Below are positions 28,757 to 37,673 of a stretch of DNA of 64,000 bases, piece by piece (the first letter of the stretch is position 1; each line of letters starts with the position of its first letter). Both the position numbers and the translations under genes were made by a program. Origin of the DNA: Bacteroidota bacterium (GTDB taxonomy: Bacteria; Bacteroidota; Bacteroidia; AKYH767-A; OLB10); assembly GCA_016722525.1 (NCBI GenBank), contig JADKJB010000001.1, positions 656,206 to 720,205 of the forward strand, given 5' to 3'. The notes below the pieces were generated by a model that worked only from the letters and a program-made list of their open reading frames with translations, searched no databases and was not told the DNA's origin.

Positions 28757-30043
28757 TTACGTTGCTTCTTTGGTTTTGTTTTCAAAGAAATAGAGACTAA
28801 GAAAGTAAGCAAATGGCACTATGCCATTCTGGCGATTTAAGAGATTTTCAGTCAGTAAGGCAAATAAAAACAGAATGCACAATGAAATAACCAGATAATT
28901 TTGGATCTTAAAATTACGGTAGGAAGCATAGCAAAGTATGATTAAAAGTGAAACAGGTCCCAAAACTCCTAAGCCAGCCCAATAGTCAAGGAATTGATTG
29001 TGAGTGTTATAGTTTTTGTTGTCATACACTTCTTTGGAGATGTTGCTGTAACATTCGTTCAATTTGAACTGCACATTCCCAGGACCAACACCCCAGGCAC
29101 AATTTTCTGATATAATTTCCAGACTGCATTTATAAATTCCTGTTCTCAAATTAAATGAGTTTTCGTGCTGCTCAGTAGGCAAGGAGGTGTTGGAGAAAGA
29201 GATTTCCTTGAACCGGGATGAAAATGAGGGCACAAATAAAATCAGAAACAGAGTCATTATGCCCATGACACCTATTACATATAATGCATACATCTTTTTT
29301 TGCAGATGCATAAAAAACAATACCAGTGCAGCTATCATAGTTGCGATGAATGGAGTGCGGGATGCCAGTATTCCAAGAAATAAAAGTGCCAATGATATTG
29401 ATGAGTAGAACAGGTATTTTTTATTCCATGTTAATGTTTTAAATTTACGTAAGAGCTTATCGAGTAATATTAGGCTGGCTATCCCAATGAAAATGGAAGC
29501 ATAAGTTGGATGAATGGAAACCGATTGTTCAAAAACTGTTCTCACCAGAAATGCAAAAGAAGGATCTCCTAACATATCAGATGGTGTTTTCCAGAACTTA
29601 TCGGAACCAAGATGCCCTGAAAACTTAATAGCTACTTTTATTAATCCATAGGTTACTATCACAAATGTGGAGATAATAAAAATGGTGTTTAAAATTCCCC
29701 TTTTTCGCTTATCAATTTTTATTGGAATCATAAAAAACGCTAATGGAAAAGCGAGCAGACTCATTGAAACTTCAAGATAAAAATTTGACTGAGGTGAAGG
29801 ATCCGTTAATGATGTCCGAAATAAAATTAACAGAAAAGGGAAAAGCAGCATAAGTAATTCATAGATCCTGACTCTTGTAATGTTTCGGATATTCCATACC
29901 AAACCTGCCAATACTGATGAACAGGTATAAATAATTATGAAAATAACAGATAATTTCATACTCAATGCCGGAAAGCAAGCGACAAGGCAAAGGGCCAGGA
30001 AAATAAAATTATTTACTCTTGCCTGCCAGATATTCATTGACAC
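28757..30043 (-). CDS. O-antigen ligase/polymerase-like membrane protein (Wzy/WaaL)
   Basis: A 428-residue protein with about 11 hydrophobic segments. The large periplasmic loop ends AWGVGPGNVQFKLNE and NTHNQFLDYWAGLGVLG, the GxGxG...HNxxL pattern of the Wzy_C/WaaL family. Members either polymerise repeat units or ligate the finished chain to a lipid carrier, and sequence alone cannot separate the two. The start overlaps the preceding GT4 gene by about 30 bases, so it is part of that operon. See the finding on its co-occurrence with an ABC exporter. Confidence 0.8.
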   Translation of the reverse strand: MSMNIWQARVNNFIFLALCLVACFPALSMKLSVIFIIIYTCSSVLAGLVWNIRNITRVRIYELLMLLFPFLLILFRTSLTDPSPQSNFYLEVSMSLLAFPLAFFMIPIKIDKRKRGILNTIFIISTFVIVTYGLIKVAIKFSGHLGSDKFWKTPSDMLGDPSFAFLVRTVFEQSVSIHPTYASIFIGIASLILLDKLLRKFKTLTWNKKYLFYSSISLALLFLGILASRTPFIATMIAALVLFFMHLQKKMYALYVIGVMGIMTLFLILFVPSFSSRFKEISFSNTSLPTEQHENSFNLRTGIYKCSLEIISENCAWGVGPGNVQFKLNECYSNISKEVYDNKNYNTHNQFLDYWAGLGVLGPVSLLIILCYASYRNFKIQNYLVISLCILFLFALLTENLLNRQNGIVPFAYFLSLYFFENKTKEAT

Positions 30044-31115
30044 AATTTTTAAATTTTATTCTGAATTTTTCTATAGAAAACCTGTCTGCATTTGCAATGA
30101 AATCACTCTTTGTAAAATTATTGCGAACTGAATCGAGTCTTAAAATAGCTTCGCTTAAACTTTCAGTTGTCTGCTCTTGAAAGAACAATCCTGTTTTTCC
30201 ATCCACAACAGTTTCAAGATATCCCCCTTTTTTAAAAGCTATCACAGGTGTGCAGCAGCTTTGAGCTTCAACACTGGTTATTCCAAAATCCTCTTCCGCG
30301 GCAAGCACAAACGCCTTTGCCTTTTGCATCAGGGAGATGAGTTCCTTTTTTGAAACAAAACCGATGAATTCAATATTGCTTTTTGCAGTTTTTTTTATTT
30401 TTTGCAATTCAGGCCCTTCACCGGCTACAATTAGTTTTCGATTGGGTAACAGGTTGAATGTTTCAATGATAAGATCCAGTTTTTTGTATGGCACAACTCT
30501 CAATGAAGTGAAATAATAGTCTGACTTTTGTGTTTCGGGACTAAAACTAATGGTATCAACAGGAGGATAAATAACAATGGAGTCGCGATTATAAATGCGT
30601 TTGATTCTTTCGGAAACATTATTTGAGTTGGCAATAAAAAGATCAACACGCTCGGTGGTACTTAAATCCCATTTGCGAATGTATTTTAATATTTGCTTTG
30701 AAATTAATTTGCTGAGCCACGATAATCGGGATAAATATTCCTTTTCAAGATCCCAGGCATAACGTACCGGCGAATGGCAATAGCATATATGAATCTGGTC
30801 TTTCGTTTTCCGGATACCTTTTGCAACAGCATAGGATGATGAAATGATAACATCAAATCCCGAAAAATCCAAACTCTCTATGGCCCTTGGAAAAAAAGGA
30901 AGATAAGTGCGGTAATGAGTTCTTGCGAAAGGAAGATTTTGTATAAATGATGTGGTGGATTTTTTGCCGTTGAGAATATAGTTTCGATCCGGCTCTGAAA
31001 GGAAATCGACCAAAGAAAATATTTCTATCTCAGGGTAAATTGTCACTATCTCTTTAACCACCTTCTCGGCTCCCCCATTAACTACAAACCAATCCTGCAC
31101 AAGTGCTATTTTCAT
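30009..31115 (-). CDS. Glycosyltransferase family 4
   Basis: A 368-residue GT-B enzyme. It opens MKIALVQDWFVVNGGAEKVV, with the glycine-rich donor-side loop. Further marks: CYCHSPVRYAWDLEKEYLS, VIYPPVDT, VVPYKKLDLIIE, and the donor-binding EX7E-like block AAEEDFGITSVEAQSCCTPV. This set is typical of mannosyl/rhamnosyl-type transferases in capsule clusters. It overlaps the next GT4 gene by four bases (ATGA) and the ligase-like gene downstream. Confidence 0.92.
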   Translation of the reverse strand: MKIALVQDWFVVNGGAEKVVKEIVTIYPEIEIFSLVDFLSEPDRNYILNGKKSTTSFIQNLPFARTHYRTYLPFFPRAIESLDFSGFDVIISSSYAVAKGIRKTKDQIHICYCHSPVRYAWDLEKEYLSRLSWLSKLISKQILKYIRKWDLSTTERVDLFIANSNNVSERIKRIYNRDSIVIYPPVDTISFSPETQKSDYYFTSLRVVPYKKLDLIIETFNLLPNRKLIVAGEGPELQKIKKTAKSNIEFIGFVSKKELISLMQKAKAFVLAAEEDFGITSVEAQSCCTPVIAFKKGGYLETVVDGKTGLFFQEQTTESLSEAILRLDSVRNNFTKSDFIANADRFSIEKFRIKFKNCVNEYLAGKSK

Positions 31116-32182
31116 CTGGTTAGTGCTGCTAGTAGGGTGGAAGTCCGGTTTTTTGACTGAAACTCTTCAAAGATACCTTTTCCCTTTGAAATTACAGAAT
31201 AGCGGTTGACATTGTTATGAAGAATGTTTTCAAGAACTGATTCAATAGCATGGGAGTCGGTTGGGTCAAAATAAATTGCAGCATCCCGGCATATTTCCCG
31301 AACACCGGAATGTCGGAACAAATAACTACAGTCTCTTGCGACATGGCCCAGATTAGGGATGCCAAATCCTTCATATAGGGATGGGTTTATAAATGCCAGA
31401 CTATTCCTGTACAGCCATTTCAGTTCCTTTTCATTTATGTAACCGGTTATGACAATATGTTCTGAATTGTGAAGTTTTTGCGAAGTATTGAAATTTCGAT
31501 TTCCCCCACCGGCAATCACCAGTTTTGTATCATGAAATCCGTTTTTGAAAAGCCTTTCAATCATTCCAAAATTTTTTCTTGGATCATCAGATCCAACCAT
31601 TAAAAAAAATTGATTTTGTTTCAAATTTAAATCCGGTGGAATTGATTCCGAAGCATCTAAAAATGTATCACCAACCTTATTTCCCACAACGAATATTTTA
31701 TCATTTGCCTGACCATAGTGATCGGTTAATTCATTCTTTATGGTTTGCGAAACGGTTAATATTGCCTTGCTTGTTTCGCAAATTCGCGGAATGAGAAAAT
31801 TGTAAAAACTACTGAAAAAAGGATTGAACCAGTTGGGATTTTTCCTGAAAGCAAGATCATGAATAGTAATGACCTGGTTTTTCAAATTTAAAGGCCCGGT
31901 GTTGCATAAATTCAATAGTACCGTATCAGGTTTCCTTTTTACAAAGTGAGGCAATTCCAATTGTTCCCATAAATGTCCCTGCAAAGAGCCAAAACGAACA
32001 ATGCGATCTTCAAATTCATCATCAAGGAGTTTGGCCTTCCCGGGAATAACAATTTTGAAATTTATGGCAGCTGAAATCTCCCTGCAGATTGACCTCGCAA
32101 ACGCCTGAACACCCGACACTTGTTGAGTTAAAAAACGTCCGTTGATAAGAATTTCGGGCTGCTTCGTGGTTAGGGAATCCAT
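31112..32182 (-). CDS. Glycosyltransferase family 4 with a scrambled donor-binding motif
   Basis: A 356-residue GT-B enzyme: VSGVQAFARSICREI near the start, VITIHDLAF, VGSDDPRKNF and LVIAGGGN. The C-terminal signature begins normally as SLYEGFGIPNL, then reads GHVARDCSYLFRHSGV before resuming REICRDAAIYFDP. In the neighbouring frame the same DNA (31301-31348) encodes AMSQETVVICSDIPVF, which is exactly the family pattern. Adding two bases near 31346-31348 and one at about 31300 restores EGFGIPNLEAMSQETVVICS, including the second Glu of EX7E. The two errors sum to three, so the ORF stays open and hides them. First gene of the minus-strand cluster. Confidence 0.9.
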   Translation of the reverse strand: MDSLTTKQPEILINGRFLTQQVSGVQAFARSICREISAAINFKIVIPGKAKLLDDEFEDRIVRFGSLQGHLWEQLELPHFVKRKPDTVLLNLCNTGPLNLKNQVITIHDLAFRKNPNWFNPFFSSFYNFLIPRICETSKAILTVSQTIKNELTDHYGQANDKIFVVGNKVGDTFLDASESIPPDLNLKQNQFFLMVGSDDPRKNFGMIERLFKNGFHDTKLVIAGGGNRNFNTSQKLHNSEHIVITGYINEKELKWLYRNSLAFINPSLYEGFGIPNLGHVARDCSYLFRHSGVREICRDAAIYFDPTDSHAIESVLENILHNNVNRYSVISKGKGIFEEFQSKNRTSTLLAALTR

Positions 32183-32190
32183 ATTTTTTT

Positions 32191-32198
32191 CAAAAATA
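32191..32198 (-). promoter_or_regulatory. Possible -7 element for the polysaccharide cluster
   Basis: On the minus strand this reads TATTTTTG, an exact TAnnTTTG match, ending about nine bases before the first GT4 start. No TTG is seen at 19-21 bases. An AT-rich sequence gives such matches by chance, so support is weak. Confidence 0.25.
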
Positions 32199-32433
32199 AA
32201 CTCTTAATATGGATTTCGTTCCTGTTATCTCAATAATTTCAACATTAAAATGGGATTTCAATGTATTATGGAAATATAGCTTAGTTTACCTTCTGCAAAT
32301 AATTGTTCCTATCAGACAAATTTCAAACAAAATAAAGTCAGTTTTTTTGAGCGAAATTGATTTGCCGTTTCAAAAAATAGCTTTTAAATGAGTGCTTTTC
32401 CATATCTTAGCCCTTCCAAATGGAAAATCTCAC

Positions 32434-34156
32434 ATGAAAAAAAATATTTACATTCCTCTTTGCACTTGTTTCGCTTTTTGCCAATTCTCAAAATCTTCCG
32501 CATACTATGTCCCCGGCAGAAAGGGATGCCATGCCGGCTTATATTCAATCCAGGAATTCCTCATCGTCACTCTTGTCTACTCCGCCTTCATCACCCGTTA
32601 GAACCATTGGTGAGTGGGAAGAACTTCAAGGATTTACTATTACCTGGACTTCCTATCAAAGCATGCTCAAGGAAATCGTTAGATATGCAAAACTTGAAAC
32701 CAGAGTTTACATAGTTTGCAGTAATCCTGCAACCGTGATCAGTTACCTGGCTTCAAACAACATCGACACTGTAAACGTAACCTGTTTGCAGTTGCCGTTC
32801 AATAGCGTATGGAGCCGCGACTATGGGCCATGGAGTGCATATACCAATGAAGTAGATACTCTTCTTACTATTGACTGGATTTACAATAGACCCAGACCGT
32901 TAGATGATGCATTGCCCGCGTTGATTGCTGCACAACTGAATACCCCGTTCTATGAAACTACTACCAGCCCCTGGGATCTTATCCATACAGGTGGAAATTT
33001 CATGACCGACGGCTTTGGAACCGGATTTTCTTCCAAGCTGATACTGGATGAAAATCCTTCAAAAACAGAAGCGCAAATTGATACCATCATGAGCCGCTTT
33101 ATGGGAATCAACAGATATATAAAAATGGATAAACTTCCGTATGATGTGATTCATCACATCGATATGCATATGAAGTTGCTTGATGAGGAAACAATCTTGT
33201 TTGGTGAGTATCCCGCCGGTGTTGCCGATGGTCCACAGATTGAAGCCAACCTTTTGTATGTATTGAATAATTATAACTCTGTTTTCGGGACACCTTATAA
33301 AATTGTCCGCATCCCAATGCCTCCTGATAATGGACAATATCCCAACACCAATGGTGATTATTTTACATATACTAACTCCTCATTCATCAATAAAACGATC
33401 ATCGTTCCTACATACAATATTCCTCAGGATACCACAGCCCTGCGTATTTATCGCGATGAATTGCCCGGTTATAATGTAGTTGGCATCAACTCAACTGCAA
33501 GTATCGGAGCATTGGGCGCCCTTCATTGTATCACCAAAGAGCTTGGAACCAGTGACCCTTTGCTGATTAGTCACCAACCATTGCCCGATACCTACGACGA
33601 TGTCAATCCTTATTTTGTGAATGCTTTTATGAAGCACCGTTCCGGAATTTCCAATGCAACAATGTATTACCGGACCGACACACTGCTGCCTTATGTTGCT
33701 GTAAGCATGACTTCATTGTCGAGTCAAATCGATCATTGGGGAGCGAATATTCCTGCACATCCTGTTGGAACTATCATATATTATTACGTTGAAGCAGAAT
33801 CGAATTCAGGAAAGCAACAAGTTCGGCCTATTTCAGCTCCAGCCGGATATTGGGAATTTGAAGTGCTGGGACCAACAGGCCTGGGTGAAGATTTAACAAC
33901 ATTCGAATTGCAATCGGTGTTTCCAAATCCATCAAAAGGAATCACTTGTATCCCATTGATTAGTAATGAAAAACAAAAAATTAATATCAAATTGTTCGAT
34001 ATTCTGGGAAAGCATGTCGAAACGATTTTTGATGGATTCGCTGCTGTTGGCGAAAACAGATATTTTTTGAATACTCAAAATGTCCCTTCCGGCCTTTATT
34101 TTATTGAAGTGTATTCAGCTTTAGGTTCGAAAAGAGAAAAGCTGGTGGTAAGATGA
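32434..34156 (+). CDS. Secreted peptidylarginine-deiminase-like enzyme (PPAD-type) with T9SS sorting domain; one frameshift
   Basis: Repaired length is 573 residues. Removing one A from the A8 run at 32437-32444 joins ATG 32434 to the main frame and gives the signal peptide MKKIFTFLFALVSLFANSQN. Catalytic domain (about 45-385), PF04371 type: SRDYGPW, HHIDMHMK, YTNSSF, and GALHCIT with the nucleophilic Cys at 33527. This matches the Asp, His-x-Asp, Asn and Cys set of Porphyromonas PPAD. RPR in WIYNRPRP lies 23-25 residues after the Asp, near the spacing of PPAD Arg152/Arg154, which select C-terminal arginine. A beta-rich Ig-like region follows, then a type A T9SS domain (FPNPSKG to EKLVVR). 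Agmatine deiminase is the alternative, but those are cytoplasmic and lack the extra domains. Confidence 0.8.
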
Positions 34157-34208
34157 TTTTTTTCGCCTGGAGCCACTTAAAAGGTCAATAAAAGCAAGAA
34201 ATTGAACC

Positions 34209-34239
34209 ATTTAAACTACTAATAATCAGTAGTTTAAAT
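34209..34239 (+). terminator. Intrinsic terminator after the deiminase gene
   Basis: ATTTAAACTACT (34209-34220) pairs perfectly with AGTAGTTTAAAT (34228-34239) over a 7-base loop, followed by AATTTCTTTTTT. Twelve base pairs, AT-rich. Confidence 0.65.
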
Positions 34240-34291
34240 AATTTCTTTTTTCTAAATTTCGTTGAGGTTTCCTCAATTCCTACCTTTTACC

Positions 34292-34299
34292 TACCTTTG
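34292..34299 (+). promoter_or_regulatory. -7 element of the yceD-rpmF-lipid operon
   Basis: TACCTTTG is an exact match to TAnnTTTG, 36 bases before the yceD-like start codon. The nearest upstream TTG (34262-34264) is 27 bases away rather than 19-21, so the -33 element is uncertain. The position, at the head of a conserved operon and after a terminator, supports it. Confidence 0.45.
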
Positions 34300-34335
34300 C
34301 CCACTTTCCCAAAGCTTAAATTATATACTAAGGAG

Positions 34336-34869
34336 ATGGATCGGCTGACGAAATATTCGATTCCATTTGCTGGAATGGCAAAGGGAAATCATCGGCTTCA
34401 ATATGATATCGATGACACGTTCTTTGAGTTGTTTGAAAATTCTGTAATCGACAAGGCCAAAATCCATGTGGATCTTGACTTCCTGAAAGCTGAAACTGTT
34501 TTAACTTTAACATTTCATCTGACAGGATCCATTCGCAAAACCTGCGATCGTTGTCTGGAAGAATTTGACATCCCGGTTGATTCCACACAAATATTACTGG
34601 TTCGGTTTGGTGAACCTGGTGTTGGAGAAACCGATGATATTATTGTGATCGCTCTTAGTGATCATCACTTGGATGTTGCACAACATATTTATGATTACCT
34701 GAGTCTGGCTATACCGATGAGAATCGTTCACCCCGATGATGCAGATGGAAATGCTACCTGCAATCCGGAATTTCTCGAAAAATTGTCGGGCAGTAAAACA
34801 GATGAAGAAGATCATCCCGTTGATCCAAGATGGGAAGCCTTAAAAAATCTTGGTATCCGAAAGAATTAA
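34336..34869 (+). CDS. YceD/DUF177 family protein
   Basis: A 177-residue protein of the DUF177 family, linked to ribosome assembly and, in plants and bacteria, to 23S rRNA accumulation. The family marker is the CxxC-type block KTCDRCLEEFDIPVD; a later Cys (NATCNP) may complete a metal site. IVIALSDHHLDVAQHIYDYL is the usual acidic helix. ATG 34336 is chosen because MDRLTKYSIPFAGM is the typical Bacteroidota N-terminus; an in-frame upstream start at 34297 overlaps the promoter. It directly precedes rpmF, the near-universal arrangement for this family. Confidence 0.9.
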   Translation: MDRLTKYSIPFAGMAKGNHRLQYDIDDTFFELFENSVIDKAKIHVDLDFLKAETVLTLTFHLTGSIRKTCDRCLEEFDIPVDSTQILLVRFGEPGVGETDDIIVIALSDHHLDVAQHIYDYLSLAIPMRIVHPDDADGNATCNPEFLEKLSGSKTDEEDHPVDPRWEALKNLGIRKN

Positions 34870-34903
34870 CTATTTGAATTAATAACTATAAAAGAGTACT
34901 AAA

Positions 34904-35092
34904 ATGCCAAATCCTAAACACAAACACTCCAAATCCAGGAGTGCAAAAAGGAGAACTCACTACAAAGCTACTGCTCCTACTGTAGCAATTTGCTCCACAA
35001 CCGGAGAAGCTCATCTTTACCACCGTGCTTACTGGCATGAAGGTAAGATGTACTATAAAGGTAAAGTTGTAATGGAACAACCTGCCGCTTAA
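34904..35092 (+). CDS. rpmF: 50S ribosomal protein L32
   Basis: A 62-residue basic protein starting MPNPKHKHSKSRSAKRRTHY, the unmistakable L32 N-terminus. Only one Cys remains (AICSTTGE), so the zinc-binding four-Cys set of some L32 proteins is absent; Bacteroidota L32 is commonly of this Cys-poor type. L32 sits near the peptidyl-transferase region of the large subunit. It lies between the yceD-like gene and plsX, the standard operon that ties ribosome and phospholipid synthesis. Confidence 0.97.
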   Translation: MPNPKHKHSKSRSAKRRTHYKATAPTVAICSTTGEAHLYHRAYWHEGKMYYKGKVVMEQPAA

Positions 35093-35138
35093 GGTATCCG
35101 TTGTTAGTTATTCAAACTAAATATTTAATCAGCCGTTG

Positions 35139-36105
35139 ATGAGAATTGGCATTGATATGATGGGCGGTGATTTCGCCCTCTTGAAACAACATTGGGGGCG
35201 ATTCAGGCCAGAAAAGAGCTTGATCCTTCCCATGCCCTTGTTCTTATTGGTAATGAATCCGAAATTCGGGATATCATACGTCAGCATAGTGGCGATGAGT
35301 CCCTTTTTGCATTTGTGAATACCACTGATGTTATTGGAATGGCCGATAACCCTACTAAGGCGTTTTCTCAAAAGCCAAACTCCAGCATCACCGTTGGATT
35401 TCATTTGTTGAAAGAAAAGAAGATTGATGCCTTCTGCAGCGCCGGAAATACAGGAGCTATGCTTGTTGGCTCCATGATTGCTATCAAACCAATTCAGGGA
35501 ATTATCAGACCCGCCATTTGTTCGCACATTCCAAAAGAAGATGGTGGCATGGGTATTATTCTCGACGTTGGAATCAATGCCGATTGTAAACCGGAAATGA
35601 TGCAGCAGTTTGCTGTACTAGGTTCAATTTTTGCCGAAAACGTATATCACATCGCTCAACCTAAAATCGGATTGATTTCTATAGGTGAAGAAGATGAGAA
35701 AGGAAATGTCCTGACCAAAGAAACCAATCAGTTGTTAAAAGCAACTCCACATATAAATTTTGTTGGAAATCTCGAAGGAAGGGATATGTTCAACAACAAA
35801 GCAGATGTGCTGGTTTGTGATGGCTTTACCGGAAACGTTATGTTGAAACTTGCGGAATCTTTTATTCCTTATCCGCAAAAAGAAATATTCATGATGAATA
35901 TTTTGATCGCTTTGATTTTGAAAATTATGGCGGAACTCCAGTTTTAGGAGTTAGTTCCACTGTGATGATTGCGCATTGAATTTCTAATGCCAAAGCAATT
36001 AACAATATGATTTTGATAACCCGTGAGGTCGTGGAAGCCGGCCTCACTTACAAAATTTCCAGGGCACTGAGCGAACCGCCAGTCAGTGAGCAGTTGCCTA
36101 AATAA
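35139..36105 (+). CDS. plsX: Phosphate acyltransferase PlsX, with two frameshifts and an internal stop
   Basis: PlsX turns acyl-ACP into acyl-phosphate for phospholipid synthesis. ATG 35139 gives MRIGIDMMGGDFA. Adding one C to the C3 run at 35176-35178 continues PLETTLGAIQARKEL. Family blocks follow: DAFCSAGNTGAML, ILDVGINADCKP and CDGFTGNVMLKLAES. Adding one T to the T4 run at 35860-35863 gives FYSLSAKRNIHDEYFDRFDF and GGTPVLGVSSTVMIAH. A TGA at 35977-35979 stands where the family has Gly of the HG motif; the frame then stays open through ISNAKAINNMI to TAA at 36103-36105. Repaired length is 322 residues, normal for PlsX. As an essential gene with three lesions, it is strong evidence for sequence errors. 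Confidence 0.9.
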
Positions 36106-36111
36106 CCGCTT

Positions 36112-37113
36112 ATGGGAAAGATGAGAGCCGCTATTACTGCTGTGAACGGATGGGTTCCTGAGTATATCCTTACCAATAAAGAACTTGAGAAATTTGTCGA
36201 TACCACCGATGAATGGATCACCTCCCGGACCGGTATCAACGAAAGAAGAATCTTAAAAGGTGAAGGTCGCGGTTCTTCCGAAATTGCTGCCAATGCCGTA
36301 AACGGACTTTTAAAAAAACGCGGAATCGGCCCCGAAGAAATTGAAGTGGTTATTTGTGCAACCACAACCCCCGATTTACAATTTCCTGCTACTGCTAATA
36401 TCGTGAGTGATATGGTAGGAATGAAGAATGCATTCGGATTTGATTTGAATGCCGCTTGCTCTGGCTTTCTCTATGCACTCGTTACCGGATCAAAATTTAT
36501 TGAATCGGGTCAGTATAAAAAAGTGGTAATTATTGGTGTCGATAAAATGTCATCAATTATTGACTATTCCGACAGAACTACCTGTGTAATTTTTGGCGAT
36601 GGCGGCGGAGCTGTGCTTCTGGAACCCGATGAGTCAGGAATGGGAATCATCGATTCAATTCTTCATAGTGATGGGGCCGGAAGAGTGCATCTGCATCAGA
36701 AAGCCGGTGGAAGTGTGCTGCCTGCTTCTCATGATACTGTGGATGCTAAACAGCATTTTGTCTATCAGGAAGGCCAGGCTGTATTCAAATTTGCTGTGAC
36801 TAAAATGGCCGATGTGTCTGCTGAAATCATGGAACGTAATCAGCTCAAGGCTGAAGATGTTGCCTGGCTGGTTCCACATCAGGCAAATAAAAGGATCATT
36901 GATGCCACCGCAAAACGAATGGGACTAGGAAGTGAAAAAGTAATGCTCAATATTCAAAAGTTTGGAAATACAACCAATGGTACCATTCCACTGTGTCTAT
37001 GGGAATGGGAAAATCAACTTCACAAAGGTGATATTCTGATTCTTGCTGCCTTTGGCGGAGGATTTACCTGGGGTTCCGTATATATCAAATGGGCATATGA
37101 TAGTGGTAAGTAA
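36112..37113 (+). CDS. fabH: Beta-ketoacyl-ACP synthase III
   Basis: A 333-residue thiolase-fold enzyme that starts fatty-acid synthesis by condensing acetyl-CoA (or a branched acyl-CoA) with malonyl-ACP. The catalytic triad is visible: Cys in NAACSGFLYAL, His in VPHQANKRI and Asn in KFGNTTNGTIPLC. TDEWITSRTGINERRI and AAFGGGFTWGSVYIKW are the standard ends. It begins six bases after the repaired plsX stop, so it is co-transcribed with it. Intact frame. FabH usually sets the branched-chain content of membranes in this phylum. Confidence 0.97.
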   Translation: MGKMRAAITAVNGWVPEYILTNKELEKFVDTTDEWITSRTGINERRILKGEGRGSSEIAANAVNGLLKKRGIGPEEIEVVICATTTPDLQFPATANIVSDMVGMKNAFGFDLNAACSGFLYALVTGSKFIESGQYKKVVIIGVDKMSSIIDYSDRTTCVIFGDGGGAVLLEPDESGMGIIDSILHSDGAGRVHLHQKAGGSVLPASHDTVDAKQHFVYQEGQAVFKFAVTKMADVSAEIMERNQLKAEDVAWLVPHQANKRIIDATAKRMGLGSEKVMLNIQKFGNTTNGTIPLCLWEWENQLHKGDILILAAFGGGFTWGSVYIKWAYDSGK

Positions 37114-37149
37114 TTATTTTATATATTTGGATTAAAATACTTCAACCTG

Positions 37150-37638
37150 ATGAACAAGAAAGAAATTGAAGAACTTATAAGGTTCGTTTCAAAAGCCGGC
37201 GTTAGCGAGGTGAGCCTCGAACAGAAGGATTTTAAAATTACTATAAAAAATTCTGTGAAGCAGGTTGAACATGTGGTGGCTGCTCCGGCTATCGTACATG
37301 CCGCACCGTTAGCTGCTGCACCTGCTCCTGTTGCCGCCGCCCCTGCTTCCGCCCCTGCACCGGTTGCCGCTGCCGCCAAAGGTGAAGATACTTCAAAATA
37401 TCACACTATTAAATCACCAATGATTGGTACTTTTTACAGAGCTTCAAGCCCTGATAAACCTAATTTCGTGAATGTTGGAGATGAAATAAAACAAGGTCAG
37501 ATGATTTGTATCATTGAAGCCATGAAGTTGTTTAATGAAATCGAAAGCGATATTTCTGGTCGTATAGTAAAAGTGCTGGTCGATAATTCATCACCGGTTG
37601 AGTATGATCAGCCTCTCTTCCTGGTTGATCCTTCTTAA
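37150..37638 (+). CDS. accB: Acetyl-CoA carboxylase biotin carboxyl carrier protein
   Basis: A 162-residue protein. An N-terminal segment of about 45 residues (KKEIEELIRFVSKAGVSEV) leads into an Ala/Pro-rich flexible linker (about 48-78) and the biotinyl domain, with the biotin-accepting Lys in CIIEAMKLFNEIESD. It carries the carboxyl group between AccC and the carboxyltransferase in malonyl-CoA synthesis. Normal length, intact, 36 bp after fabH and 35 bp before accC. Confidence 0.97.
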   Translation: MNKKEIEELIRFVSKAGVSEVSLEQKDFKITIKNSVKQVEHVVAAPAIVHAAPLAAAPAPVAAAPASAPAPVAAAAKGEDTSKYHTIKSPMIGTFYRASSPDKPNFVNVGDEIKQGQMICIIEAMKLFNEIESDISGRIVKVLVDNSSPVEYDQPLFLVDPS

Positions 37639-37673
37639 GTTTCCTTTGCTCATTTCCTCAAACCATTTAATTT

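Noticed and set aside
31112..32182. Inactive glycosyltransferase lacking the second Glu of EX7E
   Set aside because: The proper motif is present in the neighbouring frame, so a pair of compensating indels explains it better than loss of activity.
32388..32714. Two short plus-strand ORFs at the 5' end of the deiminase gene
   Set aside because: They are the signal-peptide region read in the wrong frames because of the A8 run at 32437-32444; the repaired frame gives a standard signal peptide.
35977..35979. TGA read as Gly (alternative genetic code)
   Set aside because: Several other genes here end with TGA in the expected place, for example the TonB receptor and the module 3 MBOAT, so TGA is a stop in this organism.
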